DNA of 60,238 nt, taken from assembly GCF_005434965.1 (NCBI RefSeq), contig NZ_SKCI01000007.1:1-60238 (forward strand), in the 5' to 3' direction. The DNA comes from Marimonas lutisalis. GTDB lineage: Bacteria; Pseudomonadota; Alphaproteobacteria; Rhodobacterales; Rhodobacteraceae. The stretch's first letter is position 1. Every line of letters begins with the position of its first letter. The notes beneath the pieces are model-generated. The model made no database searches. It was not told the origin of the DNA and saw only the letters and a list, made by a program, of their open reading frames with translations. This document shows, piece after piece, positions 8,940-17,048 of the stretch. The position numbers were made by a program, and so were the translations under genes.

Positions 8940-10187
8940 TTACTCGATCCCGGCCGCGGCCAGGCCGTTTTCGAACAGGAAGGTGGACTGATCGGGATTG
9001 GCGACCAGGTCACAGACCAGTTGCGTATCCGCCGGCGGCTGGTCGGTGAAGGATTCCACGATGTTCCAGGTCTGGTCCTTCAGTTCGCTAATGTAGACGT
9101 TCATGTTGCAGTGGTTCGTCTGCGCATCGATCGTCACCGCCCCGGACGGGCCGTTGTAGGTCAGCCCCGAGCGCAGCGCCTCAATCACCGGATCACGGTC
9201 GGGGGTGCCGGCCATCTTGACCGCTTCGGCCCAGAGCATCGCGCCCTCGTAGGACCGGACCGCCAGTTCGTTCATGACCGGACGATCGGCGCCCAGCCGC
9301 GCTTCGAGACGCTGCAGGAACTCGGTGTTGACGGCGTTGTCCGCGCCTTCGAAATACGAGTAGGAGGCGATGATACCGTCGCCTTCTTCGGCCGAGATCA
9401 GCTTCTGTTCGTTGCCGACGCCGAAGGTGGTGGAGGCGATCGGGATCTCCTTCATCATGCCGGCCGCCGCGTACTGGCGGTAGAACGACACATGCGCGCC
9501 GCCGACCAGGGCCGAGATGACGAAATCGGGCTTCGCGGTCTGGATCTTGTTGATGGTCGGGCCGAAATTGGTCACGTCCAGCGGGAAGAACTCCACGTCC
9601 AGCGTCTCTCCACCGTTCTCCGCCACGAACTTTTGCATCCACTGCGCGGTGATCTGTCCATAGTTGTAGTCGGCCGCGACGATGTAGACCTTCTTGCCCC
9701 ACTTGTTCATCGCGTAAGGCACCACCTTCGCCACGGTCTGCGCCGGGGTCGAGCCGGTGCAGAAGCAGTTGTAGTCGCAGACGCCGCCCTCGTACTGGGT
9801 GTTGTAGAAATAGAGCGTCTTGAAGCGCGCCAGCGTAGGGCGGATTGCTTCGCGGCTGGCCGAGGTGATACCCGCATGCACCGTGTGAGCCCGGTCGCCC
9901 GCCGCGGCCTGGGTGGCATATTGCGTGTAGAACTGGATCGTCGACTGCGCGTCGTACAGCTTCAGCTCGACCTCGCGGCCCAGAAGGCCACCGGCGGCGT
10001 TGATGTCGTCAATCGCCATCTTGGTGGTCTCGGCCATCGGCGCGCCATAAATGTCCAGCCCCCCCGAAAGGTCGAGGATCGACGCGAAAATGATTTTGTC
10101 GCTGCCTTGTGCCCGGCCGATGATCGGGGCCGACGACAGGGCCAGTGCCGAGGACCCGGCCAGAAAACTCCTACGCGAAAAAGTCAT
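8940..10187 (-). CDS. Urea/short-chain-amide type ABC substrate-binding protein (UrtA/FmdD-like)
   Basis: The 415-residue protein begins with a Tat-type signal, SRRSFLAGSSALALS, and continues as a type I periplasmic binding protein. The segment YNTQYEGGVCDYNCFCTG resembles the UrtA/FmdD/AmiC branch rather than classical Leu/Ile/Val receptors. The ribosome site AGGAGA precedes the ATG. It heads the operon and would capture the amide in the periplasm. The extra cysteines in that segment are unusual and may form a disulphide. Exact ligand unknown. Confidence 0.85.
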   Translation of the reverse strand: MTFSRRSFLAGSSALALSSAPIIGRAQGSDKIIFASILDLSGGLDIYGAPMAETTKMAIDDINAAGGLLGREVELKLYDAQSTIQFYTQYATQAAAGDRAHTVHAGITSASREAIRPTLARFKTLYFYNTQYEGGVCDYNCFCTGSTPAQTVAKVVPYAMNKWGKKVYIVAADYNYGQITAQWMQKFVAENGGETLDVEFFPLDVTNFGPTINKIQTAKPDFVISALVGGAHVSFYRQYAAAGMMKEIPIASTTFGVGNEQKLISAEEGDGIIASYSYFEGADNAVNTEFLQRLEARLGADRPVMNELAVRSYEGAMLWAEAVKMAGTPDRDPVIEALRSGLTYNGPSGAVTIDAQTNHCNMNVYISELKDQTWNIVESFTDQPPADTQLVCDLVANPDQSTFLFENGLAAAGIE

Positions 10188-10244
10188 GTTTTTTCTCCTG
10201 TTGGGTTAGGTACTTCGCGGATCGCGCATCGCGCATTGATCGCT

Positions 10245-11882
10245 TCAGTCCTTGGTTTCAGACGTTGAGCCGTCCGTTTCTTCCTTGCGGGTCTCCCCGC
10301 GACTTCTACGATCCAGCTGCGAGGTCACGCCGCGCACACCGTCGCCGATATTCATGCCCACTTCCTCGCCCAGCCGCTGAACCGCGGGAAGCTGCAGCGC
10401 CATGGACAGAACGCCATCGACCAACTGGTTGACCGTGCTGCCATCGCCCTCGCCGGCTCCGTCGCCCGTCGCGCCACCACCCCGGCCGACGCCGGTGATG
10501 TGATTGATGCGGATGCTTTCGATCTTCTCGGCGGGTTTCAGCATCCGTTCCACCACCTCGGGCAGGGTCTTGATGCGGGCCTCGTCGAGTTTCATCGACA
10601 TAAGTTCCGTGCTTTGCGCGTTTTCGGCCTCGATCACCGCCGCACGGCCCTTGGCCTCCGCCAAGAGCTTGGACTTCTGCGCTTCGGCACGTTCGAGCAT
10701 CGCCTTCGCCTCGGCCTCGGCCATCGCCAGGATCGTCCCCACTTCCGACTTCACGCGGGTATCGTCGACTTCGGCCTGCTCGGTGGCTCGGATCAAGGCG
10801 AGAACCTTGTCGCGATCCGCGGCCGCCTGCTCGCGGATCGTGCGAACCTTTTCCTCGGCCTCGGCCCCGGCCGCGGTGGCCGCGATCGCCTCGGCCTCGG
10901 CATGCGCCTCCTCGACCCGCTTGGCGGCGAGTCGGACGGTGTTTTCTGTCTTGGCCAGGGCCGTGGCCAGTTCGGCCGCCAGGCTCTGTTCCCGCAGCTC
11001 CCGGTCTTTCTGGATCTCGGTCAGCCGCACCTCGCGCTCGCGCGCGATCCGGGCCGCCTCGCGCCGCTTCTCCGATGTAGCCTGCTCTTCCGCCGTTTCA
11101 GCCATCGAGCGCGAGCGCGCGATCTCGATCTCGCGCTGCTGGGTGATCATTGCTTCCTCTTCCTCGCGCGAGATCGTCAGCTTGCGCTTGGTCGCATCCA
11201 GTTGGCTCTGGCGTACGGCGACCTCAGCATCGGATTCGATGACGGCGCGCTCCTTCTTGTTGACCGCGATGATTTCGGCAAGGCGCCGCATACCCAGCGC
11301 GTTGAAGGCGTTGTTTTCATCCAGCGCGTGAAACGGCGTTTGGTCGATCCGGGTCAGGGACACCGACTCGAGCAAGAGACCGTTCTGCGCCAGGTTCTCG
11401 GCCAGTATCTCCGACACCTCGCGCGCGTAACCGGCCCGGTTATCCTGCAACTCGTCCATGGTGTACCGGGCCGCTACCGACAGCATCGCATCGACAAGCT
11501 TGCCTTCCAGGGTTTCGGCCAGATCGGCCGAGCGGAACGACTTGCCCGCCAAGGCCTGCGCGGCAGTTGCAACGCCCTCGTCGGTCGCTCGGACGCGAAC
11601 ATAGAACTCGGCCCCGACATCGACACGCAGGCGATCCTTGGTGATGATCGATTTCGGACCCAGCCGCTCGATCTCGAGCTTGGTGGTCCGCATGTTCACT
11701 TCAGCGATCTTGTGCAGGAACGGCAGCGCAATGCAGCCGCCGTCGAGCACCACCCGCTGCCCGCCGGCCCCAGTCCGAACCAGGCTGATTTCGCGCGTTG
11801 CCTTGCGGTAATACCGGTTCAGAAACAGAATGATCAGGATCGCTGCGACAACAATAACGACGATAGTCACAAACACCGCCAT
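10245..11882 (-). CDS. Flotillin-like SPFH/band 7 protein (YqiK type)
   Basis: The product (about 545 residues) has one N-terminal membrane helix (AVFVTIVVIVVAAILIILFL region), an SPFH domain over roughly residues 30-200 and a long Glu/Ala/Arg-rich coiled coil over roughly 210-440 with the EAEAIA-type repeats of flotillins. The tail is Gly-rich and then charged. Flotillins organise ordered membrane microdomains. The ATG at 11882 follows a GGGGGTGG ribosome site; a GTG at 11891 is the alternative. It lies 57 bp upstream of the transporter operon on the same strand; whether it is co-transcribed is unclear. Confidence 0.85.
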   Translation of the reverse strand: MAVFVTIVVIVVAAILIILFLNRYYRKATREISLVRTGAGGQRVVLDGGCIALPFLHKIAEVNMRTTKLEIERLGPKSIITKDRLRVDVGAEFYVRVRATDEGVATAAQALAGKSFRSADLAETLEGKLVDAMLSVAARYTMDELQDNRAGYAREVSEILAENLAQNGLLLESVSLTRIDQTPFHALDENNAFNALGMRRLAEIIAVNKKERAVIESDAEVAVRQSQLDATKRKLTISREEEEAMITQQREIEIARSRSMAETAEEQATSEKRREAARIAREREVRLTEIQKDRELREQSLAAELATALAKTENTVRLAAKRVEEAHAEAEAIAATAAGAEAEEKVRTIREQAAADRDKVLALIRATEQAEVDDTRVKSEVGTILAMAEAEAKAMLERAEAQKSKLLAEAKGRAAVIEAENAQSTELMSMKLDEARIKTLPEVVERMLKPAEKIESIRINHITGVGRGGGATGDGAGEGDGSTVNQLVDGVLSMALQLPAVQRLGEEVGMNIGDGVRGVTSQLDRRSRGETRKEETDGSTSETKD

Positions 11883-12188
11883 CACGTCCACCCCCTTGTC
11901 TTGATATGGAGTGCGCGGCAGCGCGCACCCCGACTGGACCTATAGAAACTCGCCACAACCAATTTCTTGTCTGCAAGATGACCCAGCGTAAGCGTCGAGT
12001 CGAAAACCTGTCAACTCAGTTGATCAATCGACTTGCGTTCACGGCCACGACAAGAGGCTCGCAAAGAACGAAAAAACCTGTTTTGCCTGATATTTGAGCG
12101 CAAATTAACGTGACAGCCCCAATTCGTTCACCCCGCAAATGCCATTGCGTCGATGCCGGCTCTCAGTCCATTCCCACGACGTGCGGCG
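11883..12188. other. Intergenic stretch without a recognisable gene
   Basis: About 300 bases of lower GC content separate the flotillin gene from the peptidase gene. It contains the palindrome TTGATCAA near 12019 and presumably the flotillin promoter. I see no coding frame with a ribosome site. Confidence 0.5.
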
Positions 12189-12827
12189 TCAGGCGACATC
12201 CAGCCCGGCGCGCAGCGCGTCGACCATGTCGTCCAGGCACATCGACGCCACGTCGGCGCGCTGATGCATCTCGAGTTGGCCATCCTCGGCCACCTGGTCC
12301 ATCATCTCAGCCACCTGGCGCGGCAGATACGGCAGGTGAACAAAGCCCGCGTCGGTGTCGGGATGTCCTAGCGCGCAATGATGCAGGGCGATGTAAAGCG
12401 TCGCGTTGCAAAGATAGTTTCCGGCGCTGCCGGACTGGCGGCAGGGCAGCCCCGCCGCTCGAATCGCCGCTTTCATGGCATCCGCGCGCAGGGTCGAAAG
12501 ATAGCCGTCCGGCCCGTCCTCGATCACCTTGCCGTTCTGGCGATGCCCGGCGTTGTCGGGCAATTCGAACCAAGACCAGTTGGCCGCCATACGCTCGATG
12601 CGGATCATCGGCTCACCCGGCCAGAGCCCCAGCGACACCACTTTCCTCGGGCGCAGGTCATCGATCAACTCGGGTAGCGCGCGGCCGACCCGTTGGAAAT
12701 CCACCGGCAGGCTATGGCCCTTCACCGCCATGCCGCGGACCCGCATGCCATCGAGCGCCTGCGCCACCAGTTCCGAAGGATTGGCGCTGCGCCCGGCGTA
12801 GCTCTGGAAACCCGTGACCAGGATCAT
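12189..12827 (-). CDS. pcp: Pyroglutamyl-peptidase I (C15 family)
   Basis: The 212-residue protein starts with the family motif ILVTGF. Catalytic residues line up as Glu79 (RIERMAAN), Cys140 (GNYLCN) and His164 (VHLPYLP), matching the Glu-Cys-His triad of the family with slightly shifted numbers. The enzyme removes N-terminal pyroglutamate from peptides in the cytoplasm. Length is typical. GAGGAGGAAGG lies just upstream of the ATG. The nitrilase gene lies 73 bp upstream in the same direction, and the pair adds to the amide-bond hydrolase theme of this region. Confidence 0.88.
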   Translation of the reverse strand: MILVTGFQSYAGRSANPSELVAQALDGMRVRGMAVKGHSLPVDFQRVGRALPELIDDLRPRKVVSLGLWPGEPMIRIERMAANWSWFELPDNAGHRQNGKVIEDGPDGYLSTLRADAMKAAIRAAGLPCRQSGSAGNYLCNATLYIALHHCALGHPDTDAGFVHLPYLPRQVAEMMDQVAEDGQLEMHQRADVASMCLDDMVDALRAGLDVA

Positions 12828-12900
12828 GTCCTTCCTCCTCGTCTAGCGGACCGCGCCCCGCGCCCGACCGGCCTTGGTGTTGTCGAAACCGGGCGCACCG

Positions 12901-13779
12901 CTAGACCCAACTGCGCTTCGCGCCCGAACCGAGCATCTCGCCGTAGACATCTGTGCGGCGGTCCCGAAGCACCTGGTTGAAATCGTTCCAATTGCGCTTG
13001 CGTCGCGCATCCGCGACGTTGAGATCGGCATAAAGGATCTCCTCGTCCGTCGCGCTGGCCGGTCCGGCGATCGGCCAGCCCGCATGGTCAGTGATCAGGC
13101 TCTGGCCGACAAAGGGCTGCCCGCGCTCCGTTCCCACACGGTCTGCCGCCGCCACGAAGACCGAGTTGGCATGCGACGCGCCCATGACCAGGATGTTGGC
13201 CATAGCGTCGCGCTCCGGGTCCTGCTCAGGCATCGGCACCCAGTTCGTCGGGATGCATACGATATCGGCACCCTGCAAAGCGCACAGCCGAAAACTCTCG
13301 GGAAACCACGCGTCATAACAGATCATCATGCCGATCCGTCCGATCGGAGTGTAGAACACCGGGAACCCCAGGTTGCCGGGCTCGAAGAAAAGGTTTTCCT
13401 CGTTCCACAGATGGTTCTTGCGAAACGTCCCGACATGACCACTTGGCCCGATCAGGACGGCCGCGTTGTAAAGGGCATCGCCCTCCCGTTCCGACAGGCC
13501 CGCGACGAGCCAGATCTCGCGCCGCGCCGCAACCTCGGCCCAGGCTTCGCAGGTCGGCCCGTCAGGCACCGTCTCGGCTAGGGCAAAGGCTTCCTCGCGG
13601 GTTTCAAAAACATACCCGCTGTTGGCCAGCTCGGGCAGTACAACCAGATTGGCGCCATTGTCCGCCGCAGTCTCGATCCGTTGAACGCTGCGACGGATGT
13701 TTCGCGCTTTTTCTCCGATGACGGGCTCCATCTGGACACAGGCGACACGAACCAAGGCTTCGTTACGTTGCTTTTCCAT
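12901..13779 (-). CDS. Nitrilase-superfamily carbon-nitrogen hydrolase
   Basis: The 292-residue enzyme has the nitrilase-fold triad: Glu50 (LPELANSGY), Lys121 (FRKNHLW) and Cys154 (ICYDAWFPE). The DAWFPE context is more like amidases or N-carbamoyl hydrolases than true nitrilases, so the likely reaction is hydrolysis of an amide or carbamoyl group releasing ammonia. The ATG at 13779 is preferred over an in-frame Met 31 codons upstream because a purine-rich AAAGAGGAAGAGG precedes it and the upstream part has no conserved content. Substrate unknown. Confidence 0.85.
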   Translation of the reverse strand: MEKQRNEALVRVACVQMEPVIGEKARNIRRSVQRIETAADNGANLVVLPELANSGYVFETREEAFALAETVPDGPTCEAWAEVAARREIWLVAGLSEREGDALYNAAVLIGPSGHVGTFRKNHLWNEENLFFEPGNLGFPVFYTPIGRIGMMICYDAWFPESFRLCALQGADIVCIPTNWVPMPEQDPERDAMANILVMGASHANSVFVAAADRVGTERGQPFVGQSLITDHAGWPIAGPASATDEEILYADLNVADARRKRNWNDFNQVLRDRRTDVYGEMLGSGAKRSWV

Positions 13780-13945
13780 CCTCTTCCTCTTTCGCTCGCT
13801 TGCCCCGGGCCCCGGACCAACGGTTTCGGGGCCTAAATGCTCCAACCGAACGAGATCACCACCGGGCCTCATCCGGTGCGGCCAATAAATCCAGTCTAGT
13901 CCGAAACGGCCATTGCCGACATAACATTTTCAACGAAAGCACCGA

Positions 13946-14082
13946 ACCGAACATACAGCATCACCGGCAGGCGGATGATCTCGGGGCTCGCTTTGAAGTA
14001 CTTGAAGGGGGAGCGCTTGGTCATGGTCAGAGGCTACGCAACCGCCCTGCCCGCCTCAAGCCACGTTCTTCTGACATGACCC
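13946..14082 (-). mobile_element. IS6-family remnant, 5' end only
   Basis: The minus strand from 14024 reads the transposase N-terminus MTKRSPFKYFKASPEII and onward to MLYVRF, after which homology stops and the frame continues into unrelated residues. The outer end GGGTCATGTCAGAAGAAC lies at 14065-14082. The rest of the element is gone. This copy differs from those at 1-146 and 14466-14667 by scattered substitutions. Confidence 0.8.
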
Positions 14083-14370
14083 TCAAGATGGATCAGGAAT
14101 GGGTCGAGTTGCTTGGTGAGGCATCTGCTGTTCCGCCTGAATGGAACTGGACCAACCTTGCAGGTAAAACCGGCGACGAGTTGGAGCTACAGTACCGGCA
14201 CAAACTTGAGGCTCTGGCATACCCCTCCTGAAGGTCTGACGGGGCTGGGCCGGCAGTATCAGTGGCTCTGCGGAGGTTTCCTGACCCTCAGAAACGGCAC
14301 AGATAACACGACCATCGCAGAACAGGCTGTGATATATTAAGTCAGCACAGCTGACACATGAGGTCAATTC
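14083..14370. other. Stretch with no confident gene between IS6 remnants
   Basis: A plus-strand frame from 14079 to 14231 (about 50 codons, WVELLGEASAVPPEWNW in it) could be a small gene whose start was touched by the IS end, but I recognise nothing. A six-base-pair hairpin, GTCAGC-ACA-GCTGAC, is at 14341-14355. Confidence 0.35.
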
Positions 14371-14465
14371 ATGGGAACCGAGAACAGGCAAGGACTCATC
14401 AATTCCGGGCAAGTATCAGCACCCGTTTGGGGAAGCCTCACAGAGAAGCAGGAACGGTTCGCACC
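14371..14465 (+). pseudogene. Gene fragment cut by an IS6 element
   Basis: An ATG at 14371 with GAGG eight bases upstream opens a frame reading MGTENRQGLINSGQVSAPVW and about a dozen more codons before it meets the IS6 end at 14466. The body of the gene is missing. I cannot identify the family. The good start context suggests that this was once a real gene. Confidence 0.35.
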
Positions 14466-14667
14466 GTGCTGTCAGACGAATTCAACTCGTCTCTGCAAGG
14501 TCAGTAGCGCTGTCCCTTATGCCGCGCAGAACCGGACATAGAGCATCACCGCCAAGCGGATGATCTCGGGGCTGGTTTTGAAGTATTTGAATGGGGAGCG
14601 TTTGATCATTTTGAAAGGCTACGAAAGCCCCCTGCCCGGCTCAAGCAAAGTTCCTCTGACAAGACCC
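14466..14667 (-). mobile_element. 202-bp internally deleted IS6 element with both ends
   Basis: One end (14466, GTGCTGTCAGACGAATTC) and the adjoining 70 bp match the IS6 3' end at 60117-60186 with two or three differences. The other end (14667, minus strand GGGTCTTGTCAGAGGAAC) matches the 5' ends at 146 and 14082. The transposase is reduced to its first 25 or so codons joined directly to the last three residues before the stop (MLYVRF then CAA and stop). Nearly the whole gene is deleted while both termini remain, so it could be moved by a full-length IS6 transposase. Confidence 0.75.
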
Positions 14668-14987
14668 AAAGAAGAGTTTTCACCAGAATTTCCCTGTAAA
14701 TCGCGACTTATCAGGGAAATTCGCCCAAACCCCACCGACAAAATCGGGCAACTGAGAAGCTTGCGAAAATGAGGGGTTTTACAGCCCACGGTGCGTCTCA
14801 GCTGTGCACAGGCCAGTGTAAATGCACGAAACGACGGCAGAAATCGCGGTCAATTCTGCTGGGAAACGAGAGACAGGGGGGGGGTGGCGGAGGGAACAGG
14901 ACTGGCGTCGAACCTTCTCCGGCCGTTAAAGTATTGTTATTGATAAGTTTAAACCAGCAGACGCAAGCCAGTCCCACCGAAATGCCA
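14668..14987. other. Intergenic stretch with a perfect inverted repeat
   Basis: No gene is visible. At 14686-14722 the arms GAATTTCCCTG and CAGGGAAATTC are separated by 15 bases. A run of nine G lies near 14876. The sequence TGGCGGAGGGAACAGGACT near 14884 resembles the 3' end of a serine tRNA read backwards but is not followed by a tRNA body. Confidence 0.5.
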
Positions 14988-15911
14988 TCAGACAAGCGCG
15001 ATGTCCGCCCCGCCTCTTGGGGCCAGAAGCAAGTTGTCTTGTGCCGAAGCACTCTCCACTCTTACGAGCACCTCCATCGAGAGCAAATCGACGTTCGTTC
15101 CGACAAAGTTGCCTGCCACCGGGGTGACCTGTGCGATGTTTCGGGCCACGGCGAGTGGTATCAGGTTCCGGGACCCGAAGCTCCGGTTCGTGGGATCGAA
15201 GGCAATCCATCCGGCACCGGGTACAAAAATCTCGACCCAGGCATGGGTGGACCCGGAACCCGCAATTCCAAGGAGGCTTCCTTCCGCATCGGACAGATAG
15301 CCGGACACTATGCGGGAACCGAGTCCAAGTGTGCGCGCGGCTTCGGCGAGCAGGACCGCAAGATCACGGCACGAGCCCCACCGCCGGTCGAGCGTCTCGA
15401 TCGGTGCCTGGGTGCCTTCAGTGTCGCGGCTCTGGTAGGAAATCTGGGTGAACACACCATTGCTGATGTCCTTCAGCAAAGACAGCGTGTCGGTCGGGCG
15501 CGCCATGACGAAGCCCTCGACCCATCGAGAAAGCCGACCGTCCGGGTCGGGGTATTGCGGAACCGTCAACGCGCCCAAATCGGTCCATTCGTCGGCGGCG
15601 TAGTCAAAGGGGTACTGCGCGGCCGAGGCGGCGATGGCAAAGACCGGCCATGCAGGCGCGGTGAGATCCACTGTGGCACGGCTCTCGATCACCAGATGAT
15701 CTGTCAGGCTGTCAAAGATGGCGGTGGCGACAGCGTTGCCGGCCACGTCATGCGCCCAGGTTACCGTCGCCGTCGGAGAAATGGAGAGGGCATGCGCAAT
15801 TAGTCGCAGTTCCCTCGTTTCTCGTGGACGTATCATCAACCGATGGGGCCCAAGGGGGACCTTTTGACGGTATCTGTAGGTCGTGGTGTGAACGATCTCG
15901 AGGCAGGCCAA
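14988..15911 (-). CDS. Transglutaminase-like protein 1
   Basis: The 307-residue protein has the bacterial transglutaminase N-terminal domain ([19 protein letters not shown] at the start) and a transglutaminase-like core. The Cys-His-Asp triad is visible: Cys181 (WGSCRDLA), His223 (STHAWVEIF) and Asp239 (FDPTN). Such proteins usually cleave or remodel peptide or amide bonds rather than crosslink. No signal peptide is seen. The start is uncertain: the frame opens with TTG and no strong ribosome site. A second family member lies at 17049-17855 on the same strand. Confidence 0.85.
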   Translation of the reverse strand: MACLEIVHTTTYRYRQKVPLGPHRLMIRPRETRELRLIAHALSISPTATVTWAHDVAGNAVATAIFDSLTDHLVIESRATVDLTAPAWPVFAIAASAAQYPFDYAADEWTDLGALTVPQYPDPDGRLSRWVEGFVMARPTDTLSLLKDISNGVFTQISYQSRDTEGTQAPIETLDRRWGSCRDLAVLLAEAARTLGLGSRIVSGYLSDAEGSLLGIAGSGSTHAWVEIFVPGAGWIAFDPTNRSFGSRNLIPLAVARNIAQVTPVAGNFVGTNVDLLSMEVLVRVESASAQDNLLLAPRGGADIALV

Positions 15912-15959
15912 AATGATGTTCCAGTTAGGATTGAGGAAGACGGTGCGCGGCTGCGGGGA

Positions 15960-16169
15960 TCAGCGGCGGCGAGATGCGCCCGCGCTGACGGGCGCGGCGT
16001 TCCGCCAGGCATTCAACCCCTTGCAGCGCCGACAAATTCGTTCTCCGAAGCCTTCGCTCCAGAACGAGGTTTCGCATCGCAGGCATCGGCGTTCTTGCGG
16101 AACATCACCCACGGCCCTTGGGGTCGCGATGTCCGGTACGTCACCTTCGGCGATGGCCTCGTCCGCCAT
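15960..16169 (-). CDS. Small zinc-ribbon protein
   Basis: The 69-residue protein contains two CxxC knuckles, CLRC and CRRC, separated by the segment ETSFWSEGFGERI, which should bind one zinc ion. The family occurs widely in alphaproteobacteria with no assigned role. Its ATG at 16169 overlaps the stop of the upstream gene by one base (TGATG), so the two are translationally coupled. It probably acts as a small nucleic-acid or protein-binding adaptor (inference). Confidence 0.7.
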   Translation of the reverse strand: MADEAIAEGDVPDIATPRAVGDVPQERRCLRCETSFWSEGFGERICRRCKGLNAWRNAAPVSAGASRRR

Positions 16170-16702
16170 CACGTTTTCCCCGCAGCCAGACGGGTGCGCA
16201 AGGACGGCGGTGAGTCCGGTCGCGTAGGCATGCCTTCGTTTTCGGCGGTCTGGATGGACTCTTCGTCCCGCGCTCCTCGGGCGGTCGTCTTCGAAGGCGG
16301 CGCGGCCAGGTTCGGATCGGACGTCCCAGACCCGGAATAAAGATGTCGCAGGTGCGCCTCGGAGACCCCGTCGGCCTCCATCACGAGGCGCACCATCGGA
16401 TCAGCCAGCATTTCCTCAAGGAAGAAGTCGGTCAACGCTCTGCCTGTCAGCTTGTCCCTGGCGCGGGCATGGTCCAGGTCGACAAGGGAAACGGTCAAAG
16501 TCCGCGCAAGTCCCGGATGAGATATCCGGGGATGAAGCTTCACAAGGACGGAGGCTTTCCAGGCTGCGGGATCCTGTTGATCCGGGGGTGAAACCAACTC
16601 CGTTTCGATCTCGTACTCTCCCGCCGGGAGCGTCTCGTCAAAGCCAGGAACGGTGAAGGGCCTGGAAAAAACCGCAATGGTCTTGCTCGTCAGATCTTCC
16701 AT
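16169..16702 (-). CDS. Conserved hypothetical protein with F-PFT-PG N-terminal motif
   Basis: The 177-residue protein has no family that I can name. Its N-terminus (FSRPFTVPGFDETLPAGEY) matches the N-terminus of the protein at 21573-21887 (FSNPFTLPGYPGDLPAGDY), so the two are distant paralogs. The C-terminal tail is disordered and contains AENEGMPTRP, a peptide that recurs in a broken copy near 18160. It overlaps the zinc-ribbon gene by one base. No membrane segment or signal is seen. Confidence 0.65.
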   Translation of the reverse strand: MEDLTSKTIAVFSRPFTVPGFDETLPAGEYEIETELVSPPDQQDPAAWKASVLVKLHPRISHPGLARTLTVSLVDLDHARARDKLTGRALTDFFLEEMLADPMVRLVMEADGVSEAHLRHLYSGSGTSDPNLAAPPSKTTARGARDEESIQTAENEGMPTRPDSPPSLRTRLAAGKT

Positions 16703-16778
16703 TGGCGCGTTCCTTTCCCTTGTTGCTGTGGATGGTCCGCGTCCATCACAGGAATGAGGCGCGTAACCTGTGTAGGTC

Positions 16779-16916
16779 TCAAGATGTCTTGGACTTCGCG
16801 GGTGCTTCCTTGTTAGCGGCCTTGGGCTCGGTCTCCTTGGCAGGGGTCGTTGCTGTTTTCGCAGGCTTCGGCTTTAACGCAGCCGCAGCCCTGGCGGTCA
16901 GGTCCTTGAAGGACAT
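16779..16916 (-). CDS. Small Ala/Lys/Pro-rich protein
   Basis: This 45-residue protein starts MSFKDLTARAAAALKPKP and continues as a low-complexity basic tail of Lys, Ala, Pro and Thr. The ATG at 16916 is chosen over longer versions because AAAGGA lies eight bases upstream. It looks like an intrinsically disordered, possibly nucleic-acid-associated protein; function unknown. It lies in the stress island between the two transglutaminase-like genes. Confidence 0.55.
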   Translation of the reverse strand: MSFKDLTARAAAALKPKPAKTATTPAKETEPKAANKEAPAKSKTS

Positions 16917-17048
16917 TTCATCGATCCTTTGATTTTCCGAGGCCAACTCCTCGTCCATGTCGGACCGGGATACCTCGCATCGGTACTGTATATATGGGGG
17001 CTGGCGACCCGAATTGCGATGGTGCATCGAAAAAGAGGCCGAGGTCAG

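Noticed and set aside
10500-11945. 481-codon plus-strand frame opposite the flotillin gene
   Set aside because: It mirrors the coiled-coil codons of the flotillin gene and has no domain or ribosome site.
14876-14913. Sequence resembling the 3' end of a serine tRNA on the minus strand
   Set aside because: Only the acceptor and part of the T arm are similar; no anticodon or D arm precedes it, so it is not called as a tRNA gene.
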